This document shows, piece by piece, positions 21,027 through 32,700 of a stretch of 64,000 nucleotides of DNA. The notes beneath the pieces are model-generated. The model saw only the letters and a list, made by a program, of their open reading frames with translations. It did not search any database and was not told the origin of the DNA. How positions within the stretch are numbered: position 1 is the first letter of the stretch; every line of letters starts with the position of its first letter. The position numbers were made by a program, and so were the translations under genes. The DNA lies in NCBI GenBank assembly GCA_037355855.1, contig CM074760.1:7494501-7558500 (forward strand). Reading direction: 5' to 3'. Source of the DNA: Pseudo-nitzschia pungens. Its lineage: Eukaryota > Bacillariophyta > Bacillariophyceae > Bacillariales > Bacillariaceae.

Positions 21027-23555
21027 ATGTCGATCCACACCGCCACTCCCGTGCACTTTCCCTCCCAGCACTCGTCGACGCCGTCGGTTCACCACGGCGG
21101 CCCCGCGGGAGGACCCCCCACGGGCGGAGCCCCCGTTCCCGATTCGTACTTTACCGAATCCAAGAAGGGCGAGGTGAACGAACTCCGCAACCTCCTTCGC
21201 AACTTTGCCACCGAGCGCGATCGAAAGCGCAAGAGGGACATTATCAAGAAGGTCATTGCCTACATGACACTCGGCATCGACGTCTCCCGGCTCTTTACGG
21301 AAATGATGCTGGCCATCGAGACGCGCGATCTGGTGATCAAAAAGATGGTCTATCTCTATCTGTGCAACTACGCGTATTCCCACCCCGAGCTGGCCCAGAT
21401 GTGCACCAACACGCTGCAGAAGGACTGCGGAAACGAGGATCCGATGGTGCGCGGATTGGCCCTGAGGAGTTTGTGCTCGTTGAATCTTCCGCAGATGGTG
21501 GAGTACATCTCGGAACCCCTGAGAAAGTCTCTGCAGGATCACCACGCCTACGTTCGAAAGACGGGGGTCATGGGGATCTTGAAGCTCTTTTATCTCGACC
21601 AGGAGGCCTTTCAGGAGTGCAACTTTACGGATATCTTGTACGACATGCTTCGCGACGTCGATCCCACCGTGGTGGCCAATTGCATCCGGGTCTTGAACGA
21701 GGTCATGGCCAAGACGGAAAACGGCGGAATGGCCATCAACCGGGCCATCATGCTGCACCTCCTGAATCGGATCCACGAGTTCACCGAGTTTGATCTGGTC
21801 TGCGTCCTGGAACTGGTGCCCCGGTACATTCCCGCCAATGCCGAGGAGGGATACCAGATCATGAACCTTCTCGATCCCGTTCTCAAATCCTCCAGCAGCG
21901 CCACCGTGCTGGCAACCGTCCGGGCCTTTCTGTCGATGGTCGAGTCGATCGCGGGGACTCCCGAAGAGATGCAGGAGATCAAGAAGCAAATCGTGTCCCG
22001 GGTCAAGGCGCCCCTCGTCACGCTGGTGGCCAGCGGATCCAACGAATCCTGTTACGTCCTGTTGAAGCAGGTGGAGGCCCTCGTGCAGCTGTGCCCTGGA
22101 TCCTTCGACGACGAGTACCGCCAGTTCTACACACGCTTTAGCGAACCGACACACGTCAAGTACCTCAAGGTACAGATCCTTCCGCTCCTGGCCAATCCGG
22201 ACACGGCGCCCGACATTGTCGCGGAACTGGCGGAAACCGTCAACGACAACAACACGTATCTCTCGCGGCTCGCCATCCAGAGCATGGCCAAGATTGCCTG
22301 CCGGAACACCGGAGGGCCCGGTGCCGCCGAATCGATTGCCCAGCGCATGGTCGACTTTTTGGATTTCAACGTGCAGCACATCCAGAGCGAGGCCGCCACG
22401 GGTCTGACCCTTATGATCCGAAAGCACCCCGATCTCAAGCCCGTCTGCAGCCCGAGCCTGGCCCGGAGTCTCCGGTACATCGAGGAGGGCGAGGGAAAGG
22501 CCAGCATTATCTGGATGCTGGGAGAGTGCTGCGATCTGGTGAACGAAGCGCCCTACGCGCTCGAAAAACTCATCGACGACTACGAAAACCTCAGGGACGT
22601 TCGCGTCAAGCAAAACCTGCTCAACGCCACGATGAAGATCTTCTTTGCGCGGCCACCGGAAACCCAGCGCATGCTGGGACGCCTCTTGCTCAAGGTGACG
22701 GACGACGTGAGTTCCCAGGACCTCCACGATCGGGGACTGCTCTACTACCGGCTGCTGCGGTCGGGGGCCGATCCGACATCGGTCCTGACCCACGTCATTT
22801 CCAATTCCAAGGCGGTCATTCCCGGCGACACGCTCTTCACCGAGGACGACGACAAGGAAGTCCGGGCCGAGCTCATGTCCGAGTTTGACTCGCTGGCCAC
22901 CATTTACGGCAAGACGTCGGTCAATTTCATCCATCCGGATTACCAGGTCACGTACAAAAAGATGCCACCGGAGCATCCCCTGGAGGTCGGAGCGGATTCG
23001 TCGGCCCTTGGCATGGCACCGGCACAGGCACAAGTGCCGATCCCTCCCCAGGACATGGGACAACCCGCGGCCGTCGCCGCCGCTCCTCCTCCTGCTGCTC
23101 CAGCAGCCGATAACCTGATTGGAGACCTGCTCGGCTTTGACACGCCTTCGCCAGCTCCCGCTGCCGCGGCCCCATCGGCAGGCGTGTCTCTGGTCCTGGA
23201 CGCGGCGCTGACGGGGGAGGTCTACCAGCAAAAATGGGGTGCCATTTGCTCGGACGCCGATGCCATTGTCGAGATGGTTGGACTGGCGTCCGTGCCGGCC
23301 TCCACCGCTCCCGTGGAAGCCGCCCTGGCAAGCATCGGCGTCAAGACCATGGCGAGCGGACAAACGGGTCCCGGCGAATTCAAGCTGTACCTGTACGCGA
23401 TCGACCACGACGGTTCCACGATCTTGATTCAGGCGAACATCTCGAACGAGGGCGGCGAGGCCCTCGTGATTCTCACCATGAAGATCGAATCGAGCGTGGC
23501 GGCCGCCGAAAAGGCGCGCCAATTGGTCCCGATGATTCAATCGGTGCTCCGATAG
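21027..23555 (+). CDS. AP4B1: AP-4 complex subunit beta (adaptin)
   Basis: The product is 842 residues from the ATG at 21027, the only ATG before the conserved region. Adaptor complexes select cargo for coated vesicles; AP-4 acts at the trans-Golgi network. The adaptin trunk runs from about residue 40 to 620: KKVIAYMTLGIDVSRLF, KKMVYLYLCNYA, MVRGLALRSLCSLNLPQ, PTVVANCIRVLNEV, LLNRIHEF and RDRGLLYYRLL-type motifs (here HDRGLLYYRLLRSG). The form MVRGLALRSLCSL and a short C-terminal appendage (FKLYLYAIDHDGSTILIQ, then an Ala/Glu-rich helix) without the longer beta1/2 ear favour AP-4 over AP-1/AP-2. A Pro/Ala-rich hinge (about 680-720) separates trunk and ear. The reverse strand carries an 889-codon open frame with no domain, produced by codon bias. 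Confidence 0.9.
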   Translation: MSIHTATPVHFPSQHSSTPSVHHGGPAGGPPTGGAPVPDSYFTESKKGEVNELRNLLRNFATERDRKRKRDIIKKVIAYMTLGIDVSRLFTEMMLAIETRDLVIKKMVYLYLCNYAYSHPELAQMCTNTLQKDCGNEDPMVRGLALRSLCSLNLPQMVEYISEPLRKSLQDHHAYVRKTGVMGILKLFYLDQEAFQECNFTDILYDMLRDVDPTVVANCIRVLNEVMAKTENGGMAINRAIMLHLLNRIHEFTEFDLVCVLELVPRYIPANAEEGYQIMNLLDPVLKSSSSATVLATVRAFLSMVESIAGTPEEMQEIKKQIVSRVKAPLVTLVASGSNESCYVLLKQVEALVQLCPGSFDDEYRQFYTRFSEPTHVKYLKVQILPLLANPDTAPDIVAELAETVNDNNTYLSRLAIQSMAKIACRNTGGPGAAESIAQRMVDFLDFNVQHIQSEAATGLTLMIRKHPDLKPVCSPSLARSLRYIEEGEGKASIIWMLGECCDLVNEAPYALEKLIDDYENLRDVRVKQNLLNATMKIFFARPPETQRMLGRLLLKVTDDVSSQDLHDRGLLYYRLLRSGADPTSVLTHVISNSKAVIPGDTLFTEDDDKEVRAELMSEFDSLATIYGKTSVNFIHPDYQVTYKKMPPEHPLEVGADSSALGMAPAQAQVPIPPQDMGQPAAVAAAPPPAAPAADNLIGDLLGFDTPSPAPAAAAPSAGVSLVLDAALTGEVYQQKWGAICSDADAIVEMVGLASVPASTAPVEAALASIGVKTMASGQTGPGEFKLYLYAIDHDGSTILIQANISNEGGEALVILTMKIESSVAAAEKARQLVPMIQSVLR

Positions 23556-23706
23556 AACGAATACCAGTAGCAATACAGCAATACAGCAATATAGCAATAA
23601 TACAGTGAGCTACATCCTGTGCTGTGATGTGATGTGCTGTGCTGCTTGTCGATCGGCATTGGAAGGGTCGAGTCGACTCAATCCACAGATTGCCACGGGA
23701 ACCATG

Positions 23707-23730
23707 TGATGCGATGCGATGCGATGCGAT
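23707..23730. repeat. (GATGC)n pentanucleotide microsatellite
   Basis: Four to five copies of GATGC lie about 150 bp past the AP-4 beta stop codon. Confidence 0.85.
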
Positions 23731-23814
23731 AGTATATCAAACTACTATTATTGAATAAGAGAATTATAATAATGATAATGATATAATAAGATGGTGTTTC
23801 ACTTTTGAATGGCA

Positions 23815-24240
23815 AGGAAAGCATTACAGAGACCACGTCGTTTGGATTGCTTGATTCCGGTGTCAAAGTGCAGTGCCCACAAAGCACCGGTTCAGCAGCA
23901 CTGGACCCTCGAACGCGATGCGTGACGATGAGCTATTCCGGAGTACGTCCTTGCTGTAAATACATGCGTTTCGTAAAATTTCGAAGGAATTCTTTGCCGT
24001 AAAGTTCGTGTCGCAAATTATGCATTGGTTCTCGAAACAGCACGCGAGGAAAGCATTCGCGCTTGCGCAAAGACCACTTCGTTTCGTTTCGTTTCGACCA
24101 CTTCACTTCACTTCGACCGCTCGACTCGACTAGACAACGAGATCCAAGGGCGGTGCCCGCAAAGCACCGTACAGCGCTCGAGCATCAAACGCACGACCTT
24201 GCGGTACAAAACCCGATTTCGGTAAATTTAAGGAATTGAT
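23815..24240 (+). repeat. Diverged direct duplication, non-coding
   Basis: Copy A (about 23815-23995) and copy B (about 24048-24235) share the same order of elements: GGAAAGCATT, AGACCAC.TCGTTT, GTGCCC.CAAAGCACCG, a CTCGA..C.AACGC stretch, and TTTCG(G)TAAA.TTT...AAGGAATT. The spacing is similar except for pentamer expansion in copy B. Neither copy keeps a shared open frame. Confidence 0.65.
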
Positions 24241-24396
24241 CGATCTATCTATTGGAGTGGAACACTTCGTTTCGCAAATTCGTTTCCGGATCCATTTTCT
24301 GTACCATGTTCGTGATTTCGATTGACGTGAGCCGATCCGATCCGATCCATAAATCCATCCATCCATCCATCGATCCATAAATCTCCATCCCGAACC

Positions 24397-25323
24397 TCAC
24401 ACAAACCCAATCTTCAGGTCCTTCGTGCCGTCCCTGCAGATTGGTTCGGCGTGTTCCTTCAGTATCGATTTGAGAAAGGGAGCCGTGTCGTGCAGCGTGT
24501 AGACCGATTGGTTATTGGGGTTCAAGAACGTGTCGAGTCCCAGCAACCGGGTGTTCTCGAGGGTGAGGGACCCCCTGTCGATCAGCTCCTTGATGCGGTG
24601 CGGCGTCCCGACCGCCAGGGCAAACTCGGTCGTTTCCAGCTGCGCGGCCTGCTCCCCGATGGTCCCCTGCTTGGGAAAGAGCTTGGCGACCCGGAGCTTC
24701 ATCGGGGCCAGGTCCTTGAGGACCGCGACGCTCCGGCGCGCCGACAGGCAACAAATGATGGCCCGGGGACTGCGCTTTTGATGCTGCTGCTGCTGCTGCT
24801 GTTTCTGTTGTTTCTGTTTCGACTTTTTGCTTTGCTTGCCGTTGTTCTTGAGCTGCTTCTTGGAGACGAGGCACATCAAGCGGTCCATGAAATTGTCGCT
24901 GTTGGCGTTGGCGTCGACGTCGTGCGCGTTGCCGCCGGTCGGCTTGGCAATGTGGGAACCGGAAAAGTCGGCGTCGGCAAATCGCGAGAGGATCTCCGCC
25001 TTGGACTCCGTCGATTCCAGCCGGATCTTGGCTCCCAGCAGTTCCATCGGTCCGCCCCTTCGCTTCTTGGATTTTTTCGGTTTCGTTGTTTCGTTCGAAC
25101 CGCCGAGCTCGTCCTCGTTGTTGCTTCCGGATCCGCGTTGTCGTTTCTTGCCCTGCTTTTGCGGATGTTGCTGGTGCTGGTTGCCATTGTCAATGTCATT
25201 ATCAGTGTTGTTCTCGCCGTCGTTGTCGTTGTATTCTACGGAGGAGTCGTCGCCGTAGTCTTCCACGCCTCTCAATGGGGCGGTCAAGTATTCGTCGTCG
25301 CTGCCAAGATCGTCTCCACCCAT
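24397..25323 (-). CDS. CMSS1: CMSS1/Cms1-family ribosome-biogenesis protein
   Basis: A single-exon product of 308 residues. The Cms1 family associates with the 90S/U3 pre-ribosome. The N-terminal half is acidic then basic and disordered (GDDLGSDDEYL, KPKKSKKRRGG) and a poly-Gln run (about 176-190) precedes the core. The core (about 190-300) shows the decayed helicase-like pattern of the family: PRAIICCLSARRSVAVL, MKLRVAKLFPKQGTI, FALAVGTPHRIKELIDRG and LENTRLLGLDTF. The AVGTPxRIKxL and LSLEN-type motifs match Cms1 rather than an active DEAD-box enzyme; no ATP-binding P-loop is present. The gene is convergent with AP-4 beta and divergent from the MFS gene. A nucleolar location is inferred from family. 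Confidence 0.85.
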   Translation of the reverse strand: MGGDDLGSDDEYLTAPLRGVEDYGDDSSVEYNDNDGENNTDNDIDNGNQHQQHPQKQGKKRQRGSGSNNEDELGGSNETTKPKKSKKRRGGPMELLGAKIRLESTESKAEILSRFADADFSGSHIAKPTGGNAHDVDANANSDNFMDRLMCLVSKKQLKNNGKQSKKSKQKQQKQQQQQQHQKRSPRAIICCLSARRSVAVLKDLAPMKLRVAKLFPKQGTIGEQAAQLETTEFALAVGTPHRIKELIDRGSLTLENTRLLGLDTFLNPNNQSVYTLHDTAPFLKSILKEHAEPICRDGTKDLKIGFV

Positions 25324-26014
25324 GATGGATACTCTTCTAGTAACTGTGAGTTGAAGAGTAGCGTTTTTTGTGTGTTACGGACACAAGTCGTCAATACCAG
25401 TAATCAATGGTGCTTTCCTTTGTCAGAGCAAGAAAAAGCCGTCCGATCCGTTGCTCTTGGAACAAATAGCAGTGATACTGTAAATCCTCTTGATTGAGAA
25501 AGTTACAGTAACTTACTTCATGAGTATTCGAGTGTCCTCCGTCTTTTCTGTACCGGTATGGACCGGTTGAGAAAACAATCATTCGATGTTGTTTGATTGG
25601 CGTGAGATTTTTCAGTGATGACAAACAGACAGACCTTGAAACATTGAAACACAAACAAGAACAAGTTTCGACGGGACTGGCAGAGTGATAAAAGGAACTA
25701 CCGTAGCTTTATCGTATGAAGACTGAACGATGAACACTGACGACGATGACGATGACGATCTGGGAAAGATTTACCGCACTTGGCGTATTTTTTGGTACGG
25801 TAACTTAGTCAAGTGACAAGAACTTTGAAGTTGGTTGGTTTCTCAAAATCAGAAGAAAGAAAGAAAGAATGCAATTATCCAACGGGAACGACGAATACTC
25901 GTACCGTGCAACAAGAGCTAGACAGGCAGGTGTACCTACTCGCACTCGCACTCGCACTGCAACCAGGAGTCAATCCTCGATCCCTCCTGCCAAGCCACTT
26001 ACTGTTCCGACACG
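25324..26014. other. Intergenic region between divergent genes
   Basis: This 691-bp head-to-head spacer contains a (GAC/GAT)n tract near 25740-25760 and a (CACTCG)n tract at about 25940-25960. It carries the promoters of CMSS1 and the MFS transporter. No gene recognised. Confidence 0.5.
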
Positions 26015-27806
26015 ATGAATCGTCATCATCATTACTTCACCGGCAGTGTTGTGCGGTTTTATCTCGTTTCCTACGTTGCGGTTGTCTCCGTCTTGACCGT
26101 CACAAATAATAGCAGCAATAATGACAGCAACCACCTTTGTGGTGGCCTCCAAAGAGTAGCGGCATTTTCGTCGCCGGCGATTTCTTCGTTGCATTCGACG
26201 ACGGCGCTGTCGCCGCGTTCGGGCCCCTTTTCCCAATCAATGCTGTTCCCCGATATTGATATTGGTATGGATTCCGATAGGAGAAGCAAAAGCAAAAGCA
26301 GACGCCAAAGCCCAACGACCGTGCTCCAAATGAAGCTCAAAAAAGCACGGACCGAAACCGAGGCCAATGTCGACGCCGACGTCGAAACGGCCCGGAGCGC
26401 CGACGAATCGGCAGAGACGCCCGTCACGGACGTCCGGGGGCCCTTCGCCCTCCTCCTGGCTTCCCAGTTCCTCCTCTTCATCGGAGTCGGCGCCGTCATC
26501 CCGAGCATCCCGCTGTACGGCAAGGAGATCGGTCTCTCGGGCGCTTCCAACGGCATCGTCATCTCGGCACCCGCCGTCGCCCTTTTTCTGGTGGCCAACT
26601 GGAGCGGGAGACGCGCCGACATTGCCCGCAAACCGGCCATGATGATCGGCATGGCGGTGATTGCCGTTTCGGACATCGGGACGGCCCTCGCCGGGGGCAT
26701 CTACACGCTGGTGCTGGCCCGGCTGGGACTCGGGGCCGGACGGAGCCTCTCCGAGGCCGGGGAGCGGGGGATGCTCGTCGATCTGGCCAACCGGATCCCG
26801 GAGCTGAGGGGCAGGGCGCTGGCGGCGCAGCAAGCGGTGGTGGCCCTGGGCATCGCGATCGGGGCTCCCGCGGGAGGGGTGGTGGTCGAGAACTACGGCC
26901 CGCGGGCCGCCTTTGTGTGCGTCAGCGTCGCCGCGTTCGTGGCGCTGATCCTGTACGCCTTTTTGCCGGAAACCGTCGCGCAGCGGTCATCGGTTTCGTC
27001 GACGATGTCGTCGTCGTCTTCTTCTTCGTCCACCGAACCAAACTCCGCCACCCCGGGCCTGGAGGTCTGGAAAACTCTGCTGGAGCGGAACGAGTGGAGG
27101 GGGCTGGCGATCTGCCAATCCGGTGTGAGTTTTGGGTACGCCGCCAAGATTGCCTCGATTCCCATCCTCGCGGCGAGCGCGCTGCCCGGGGGCGCCCTGG
27201 GAGCGGGAGCCCTGCTCTCGGCCTGCCGGCCTGAGCGGGCTGGTGGGCGCTCCCATCGGTGGATACGCCACGGACAAGATCGGCTCGAAGGGCGCCGCGT
27301 TGGTGAGCGGCGTCGTCGGCAGCCTCGGGCTGATTCTGATCCCCCTGGCTCTGCTCCTGGAAGGAAGCAATGGCAATGGCAATGGCAGTGACATCGTTGG
27401 CGTTGGCGTTACTGCCGCTCCCTCGTGGTTTGCAAACATCAACAGCATCCTCGTCGACCACACGCCGGAGCTCTCCATCGGCGGCGCGCTTCTGGACGCG
27501 AGGGCCGTTTGGTTTGCGGCGGCGGTCCTGCTCTGGAGCCTGGGAGCGAGCGCGCAGGGACCCGCGCTCGCGGCCCTCGCCCAGCAAAAATCGGGGGCGG
27601 GCGTCGAGGCGACGTCGCTGTCCCTGGTCAAGGCGGCGGGCGACGGGACCTACATCGTCGCGCCGTTCCTGCTGGGACTGGCGACGGACGCTTTGTCGGA
27701 CCGCCCCGGGATCGATTGCGCCCTGGCGGGAACCATGGGGCTGCTGGGCCTCGCCGCGCTCGCCGGATTGGTGCCGGGGGAGGAAGACCAGAAAGTTGAC
27801 GGCTGA
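26015..27806 (+). CDS. MFS transporter, probably plastid-targeted (one apparent frameshift)
   Basis: The major facilitator superfamily protein would be 596 residues if one extra base is ignored. The N-terminus has a hydrophobic stretch (VVRFYLVSYVAVVSVLTV) and then RVAAFSSPAISS, which fits the diatom bipartite plastid signal with Phe after the cleavage site, although the spacing is longer than usual. The transporter core starts near residue 145. It has membrane spans such as FALLLASQFLLFIGVGAV and the loop 2-3 motif WSGRRADIARKPAMM. LARLGLGAGRSLSEAGERG and a GAPAGGVVVENYG motif in helix 5 are typical of drug:H+ antiporter-type MFS. A Ser-rich loop separates the halves. At 27221-27230 GCC is followed by an extra T (27224), so the frame passes from ALLSA to AGLSGLVGAPIGGY one base late. 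No splice signals explain it. Substrate unknown. Confidence 0.82.
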
Positions 27807-29726
27807 GAGAACGAGCGAACGAACGAAAGAAAGACAAAGAACGAAAGAGAGAGAGAACGAAAGTCGACAGAGTAGGTGGACCCACCAAATCGTCGAGTGG
27901 AGGATTCCTTCCGCGCAATGTTCTTTGGGTACCGTACAGCAAGACAAGGTGCGATGGTTTGGCAAGCGATTGTCGTCTCTTACGTTGCAACTTCCAAACA
28001 AGCAAGAGGAGGAGACGCTACTAGGACATGGCATTCCAACATCCCGTTGCCGTGGCATCGTTGGAGCATACATGGTGCGGCATGGTGTTGGCATTTTTTT
28101 TACTGCAACCCTAATTCATATATATCTATTGTTTCAGCCCAAAGAACAATGGATTCCATTCTATGACTTGCGGACAAATAATAGAACCGAAGCTTCCATT
28201 CTCAAACTTCACACTCGGCATGGTACTAGTACAATATGATTATACTGTGCATGATAGTGTCATAATTCTCCATGTTGCAGTGCCTTTGGCATGCCGATGT
28301 AACAACTACTCACGGTTCTTGCTCCCACATGATTCTATATTGGATGGAAGTGTACAAACCACAGCAATTCCATTCATGCAGCATCAGCACCACGTACTAG
28401 TACGGGTACTAGGATGTGTGACCCGGCGGAACGGATGAATGAATCATCTCAAAACCGACTGACTTGGTTGTTCAAGAATACAACTAACACTACTACTAGT
28501 TTTCCTCGTTGCCTTCGGGTTCTTCCATAGGCATGGCAAGGTAAGAAGAAGTTACCCGTTGCTTACCTACACAACAACGCAGCATGTGGTTACTGTCCAA
28601 GCGGTGTCGGTTCCGGTGGACGCAGAAGGTGCGTATTCCAGTGATACGATACCTACGGTAGCAGCACATTCATTGACGCACCACTCCATTGAACACAACA
28701 TCATAATAATATCACAAATAATAATAATTATCGCGTCACCCTTCTTGTTATTCAATACAGTATCTCAACTACGAACCATCAAAACAGTATCAGGGCGCTG
28801 TTGGTACCGTAGTTAATCTTACATACCTTCAACCTCACACGTCCTTCCCTTTTCAACACATAAGCCTGAAAAACTTTGCTTAATCAGCTGGTCGTGAAAG
28901 TGACGACGGCCTAATTGTGTCCGCGGGGGCTAGCGAAGTCCCACATACCAAGTTTCGGATTTTCAATCTGAAGCGGAATGAGAAGGCCGGTTTCGCGTTT
29001 CTCCCCGCTCGAAAATCGGAACGGGTCAGGAATTGCGCAACAAGCAGCAGTAAATCGGCAAGTGTGATCGCAAGGCACAAATTGCACCACGGGACCCCCG
29101 AGGAAAATCCCCATCCATCCAATCTCATCAACATTTAAAGAAAAAAATCGTTGCTGTATCTTCTGCTACGGCACGGTTCTCTTCGTTGATTCATGTGTGA
29201 CGTGACGATGGGCTGTTCTCTTTTGGTGGTGCGATGGGTTGTTCTCTTTTCGAAGACCGGCCCCCCGATTTTCCTATCTTTTGCCAATCCAAACCACAAA
29301 GGGTGGCTCGTTCGGTCGTCCCCGGCAGTTGTCTTTCGGAACTATCACGAACGTCACAAACGTCACAAAAGAACGAAAGAACCAACGAGGAACGAGCGAA
29401 GGAACGAACAACGAGACTACAGTGAAAATCAACCACGACACCAACAACAAACAATTCCTTGTACCTTCAGTCTTGCTTTGTTGCTTCGCAGATTCGAAGT
29501 TTTGTTCGAGCTATTTGTTGTTCTCTAGACCCACCGCCACAGAATTTATGCACAATATCGATACATACAGTACACGTACCGATTGTTTTGCAGTGCGGAA
29601 TGCAACACCGATTTGCAGGGCATCCGCATAATCCTCGGTAGAACCCCGGAAACAATCGGTCGGTGTTTCACTTCGCTCAAGCTGTCACAATTTCTTCACA
29701 GACAATCCATCAAACACAAAGAGAGA
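27807..29726. other. Intergenic region, about 1.9 kb
   Basis: No gene recognised; the short open frames have no conserved motif. A (GAAC/GAAA)n tract follows the MFS stop (27810-27860). AT-rich sequence with ATAATAATT occurs near 28700-28735. The last ~150 bases are the probable leader of the repeat-rich orphan gene. Confidence 0.5.
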
Positions 29727-32700
29727 ATGAATACCACTCCCCGTTTCACTCCTGAGTTGCCCGAGTAAGTAATTGTTCCAGTACCACAAGCAAAGCAAAG
29801 CAAAGCAAGTCATTCTCCAAGAGTATACTACTACTAGTATACTAGTATAGTAGTATAGTGCAGTAAAGAATCGCGCAGCAGAACGGAACGGAACGGAACG
29901 GAACGGAAAAAATCTGGCAGTGTGCGATAGATGCTACCAGCATGGTGCGATTACAGGCCCTGATGCTCACCAAATCCGACAATCCCATTGCCACTGCCAT
30001 TGCCGCTGCCACTGGCGATCCGGTGATGTTTTCGAGCAACAGCTTGGACACGAAGGACACACACGAGAGCACATCCGCTTCGGTTTCGAAAAAATCGGCG
30101 TCGGGAACGGTATCCTCTTCCGACGGCAACCGTTCCACCAACACCGATCCGGGAGATGAACACAGCAGCACCAGCACCAGCACTAGTAATAGCACTAGTA
30201 ATAGCACTAGTAATAGCAGTAGCAGGAGAAACAGCACCAATGGCGCCTTTCGCCGCATGCCTCCCAAGCGATCCTCGCTGTCCACCATCCAGCTCGCTCT
30301 GGCAATGGTGGAGATCGATCCCAACAGCATCAATGCTCAACCAGGCCTTTACAACAAGTCACCATCGCCGGAGACCTCTCCATCTACAGCCACAGCCACA
30401 GCCACAGCCACAGTCACATCCTCTTTGAGGCTAGACGAAACCACTCCGAGCAACACTCGCATCAACAGGCCCTCCTTTCAGCGGACTCCTTCGGTCCGAA
30501 AACTGCGGGTTCAGTGGCCTCCCCCTCCTCCCGACAACCGTGAATCCACCGTATCTTCTTTGTCGTCTCCGACGACAGCAGCGGAACAACGAGGAGAAGA
30601 ATCCGCGGAAACATCCACCCTGACATCCCAATCGACACTGACGGCACCACCGACACCCTCCGGAGCGTCGCTCCTCGCCCCGCCTCCTCCGCGAAACGGC
30701 TCCAACGAAATCGAAGCACAACAAGAACAACAAGAACATCAAGACTCCTCCCGGGCGATCCCGCTCCCCGGGCCGAAGCGAACCACCATCCGGGAAACGA
30801 TCGAGCTGTACGAGAGCATCAACGTGCTGCGGCGAAGAACCCGCCACCGGACCCTCCCGTTGCTAAACCCCGGCGAATTCGATTGCACCTCGTGTCCCAC
30901 CATGAAGCTCCGGGCGACCTATCTGACGCTCGATCCGCGGTCGCGGTTGCAAAGCGAGGCGCGATTCCCTTCGGCGCGGTCCGACCACCGCGGAGACGAG
31001 AACGACTGCCGCTACCACCAGAACCAGAACGAGAACGAAGACCACGAGAACGACGACAACGGCAACGGAATCGTTCCGGACAGCGTCTCGGTGTCCCCCG
31101 GGCACAACCTGTCGCTTCCGCGGGGATGCGGAAAACGCCGCCGCATCCGATACCGGATCCGATTCGGAACCCCCGATCCATCCAACAGACAGCACGACCG
31201 AGAACATTCCTTCTTGTCTCCGGCTTGCGAACGCATCGAGGACGAGGACAAGGACGAGGACAATGACAAGGACAATGACAATGACAAAGGCAAAGGCAAG
31301 GAAAAGGACCAGGACGAGGAACAGCAGCATTCCAATCCTTGTTGCGACGATTGTTGTTCGAGCCGCGGAGGAGGAGGAGACAGAGACGTCTGCTGCCACC
31401 GAGCCCGAGGAGGAGTCCGCGGCTGGGGCCGATCGACGGAATTTTTGGGGGTTGCCCCGAACGCGGACGATCGCGATCCTCGCGCTGCTAGTAGTAGTAG
31501 TGACGATGATGCGAGTCGCGGAAGAGGAGGAAGAGGAGGAGGGGACGACCGAGACGCCTTCTATCGAGCCCGGGGAATCCGCGGCTACGGCCGATCCACG
31601 GAACTGCTGTCGGGGGATGCCCCAAACCGCGAGAATGACGGTTTTCGCGCTCGTCGCGACAACAACGATTCGATGCGCGGAGGGGGAGAAGACCGCGGAG
31701 ACGACGTCTTTCGATCCCGGGGGGTCCGCGGTTACGGTCGATCGAGCGAGTTTGTGCGGGGTGCCCCGGACGGGGGGAATTTCCGCGCTCGTGACAATGC
31801 AAGCCATGCAGATGGAGAAGGAGGAGACGCCTTTCGATCCCGAGGGATCCGTGGCTACGGTCGATCGGAAGAGTTTGTGGGCGGGCACGCTCGTGACAAT
31901 GCAAGCCGTGGAGATGGAGAAGGAGGACGAGACGCCTTTCGATCCCGAGGGATCCGTGGCTACGATCGATCCCAAGAGTTTTTGGGCGGTGCTCCTAATC
32001 CCAGTAGTAACGGGGGGGATTTTCAAACCCGCGACGATTCGATCCATGGAGGAGGAGAAGACCCCTTTCGAGAACAAGGAATCCGTGGCTACGGCCGATC
32101 GACGGAATTTGTGGGAGGTGCTCCGAAGACCGAGAGAGATGGTTTCCGCGCTTCTTGTGACGATTCAAGCCTTTTTGGAGAAGGAGAAGGAGACGCCTTT
32201 CGAGCCCGAGGCATCCGAGGCTACGGCCGATCGACGGAATTTGTGGGAGGTGCTCCGAAGACCGAGGCGGGGCGGACTCCTTCGACCCGCAAAGACAATG
32301 ATGGTATGGACGATGAAGATCACTACGAAGAAGAAAAGGACCTGCTGGAGGAAGAGGAGAAAGAGCGCATCCACGATACTGCGGGTGTTGCAAACTCTGT
32401 CAAGGGCACGGGCACGGGCACCGGTGCCCGTCCTCCGCCGGCTTCTGTCTCGTTCAGAGAAAAACGGGGTCTGCAACACGAGGAGCTACCAAACGAACGA
32501 AACAACGAGATCCCAGACGAACCACCACGGCGTAGCGAGCGCGAAGATCTGCAAACACAGGAGACATTGCAATCCATGCCTCCTGGTGTTGCCTTCCAAA
32601 ACAACCACGCATTGCGTGGCTTTCGCCGTCCCGACGTCTGGATCACCCCCCTTCCCTCGCCGGACCGATCCCGCCCCACCTGGATCGCGAAGCGCGTCTG

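Larger units (their letters stand above)
23556..24396. other. Intergenic region between convergent genes
   Basis: This 841-bp tail-to-tail spacer holds the 3' UTRs, a (GATGC)n array (23707-23730), two diverged copies of a ~190-bp sequence (see repeat), (TTTCG)n and CACTT/CTTCA runs (24078-24115) and a CCAT run near 24355-24370. No gene recognised. Confidence 0.6.

Noticed and set aside
20928..23597. 889-codon reverse open frame
   Set aside because: It lies exactly antisense to AP-4 beta. Strong codon bias leaves the opposite frame open, and it shows no domain or hydrophobic pattern.
30863..32077. 404-codon reverse open frame opposite repeat array 1
   Set aside because: Antisense of a repetitive coding region whose units are multiples of three; no independent support.
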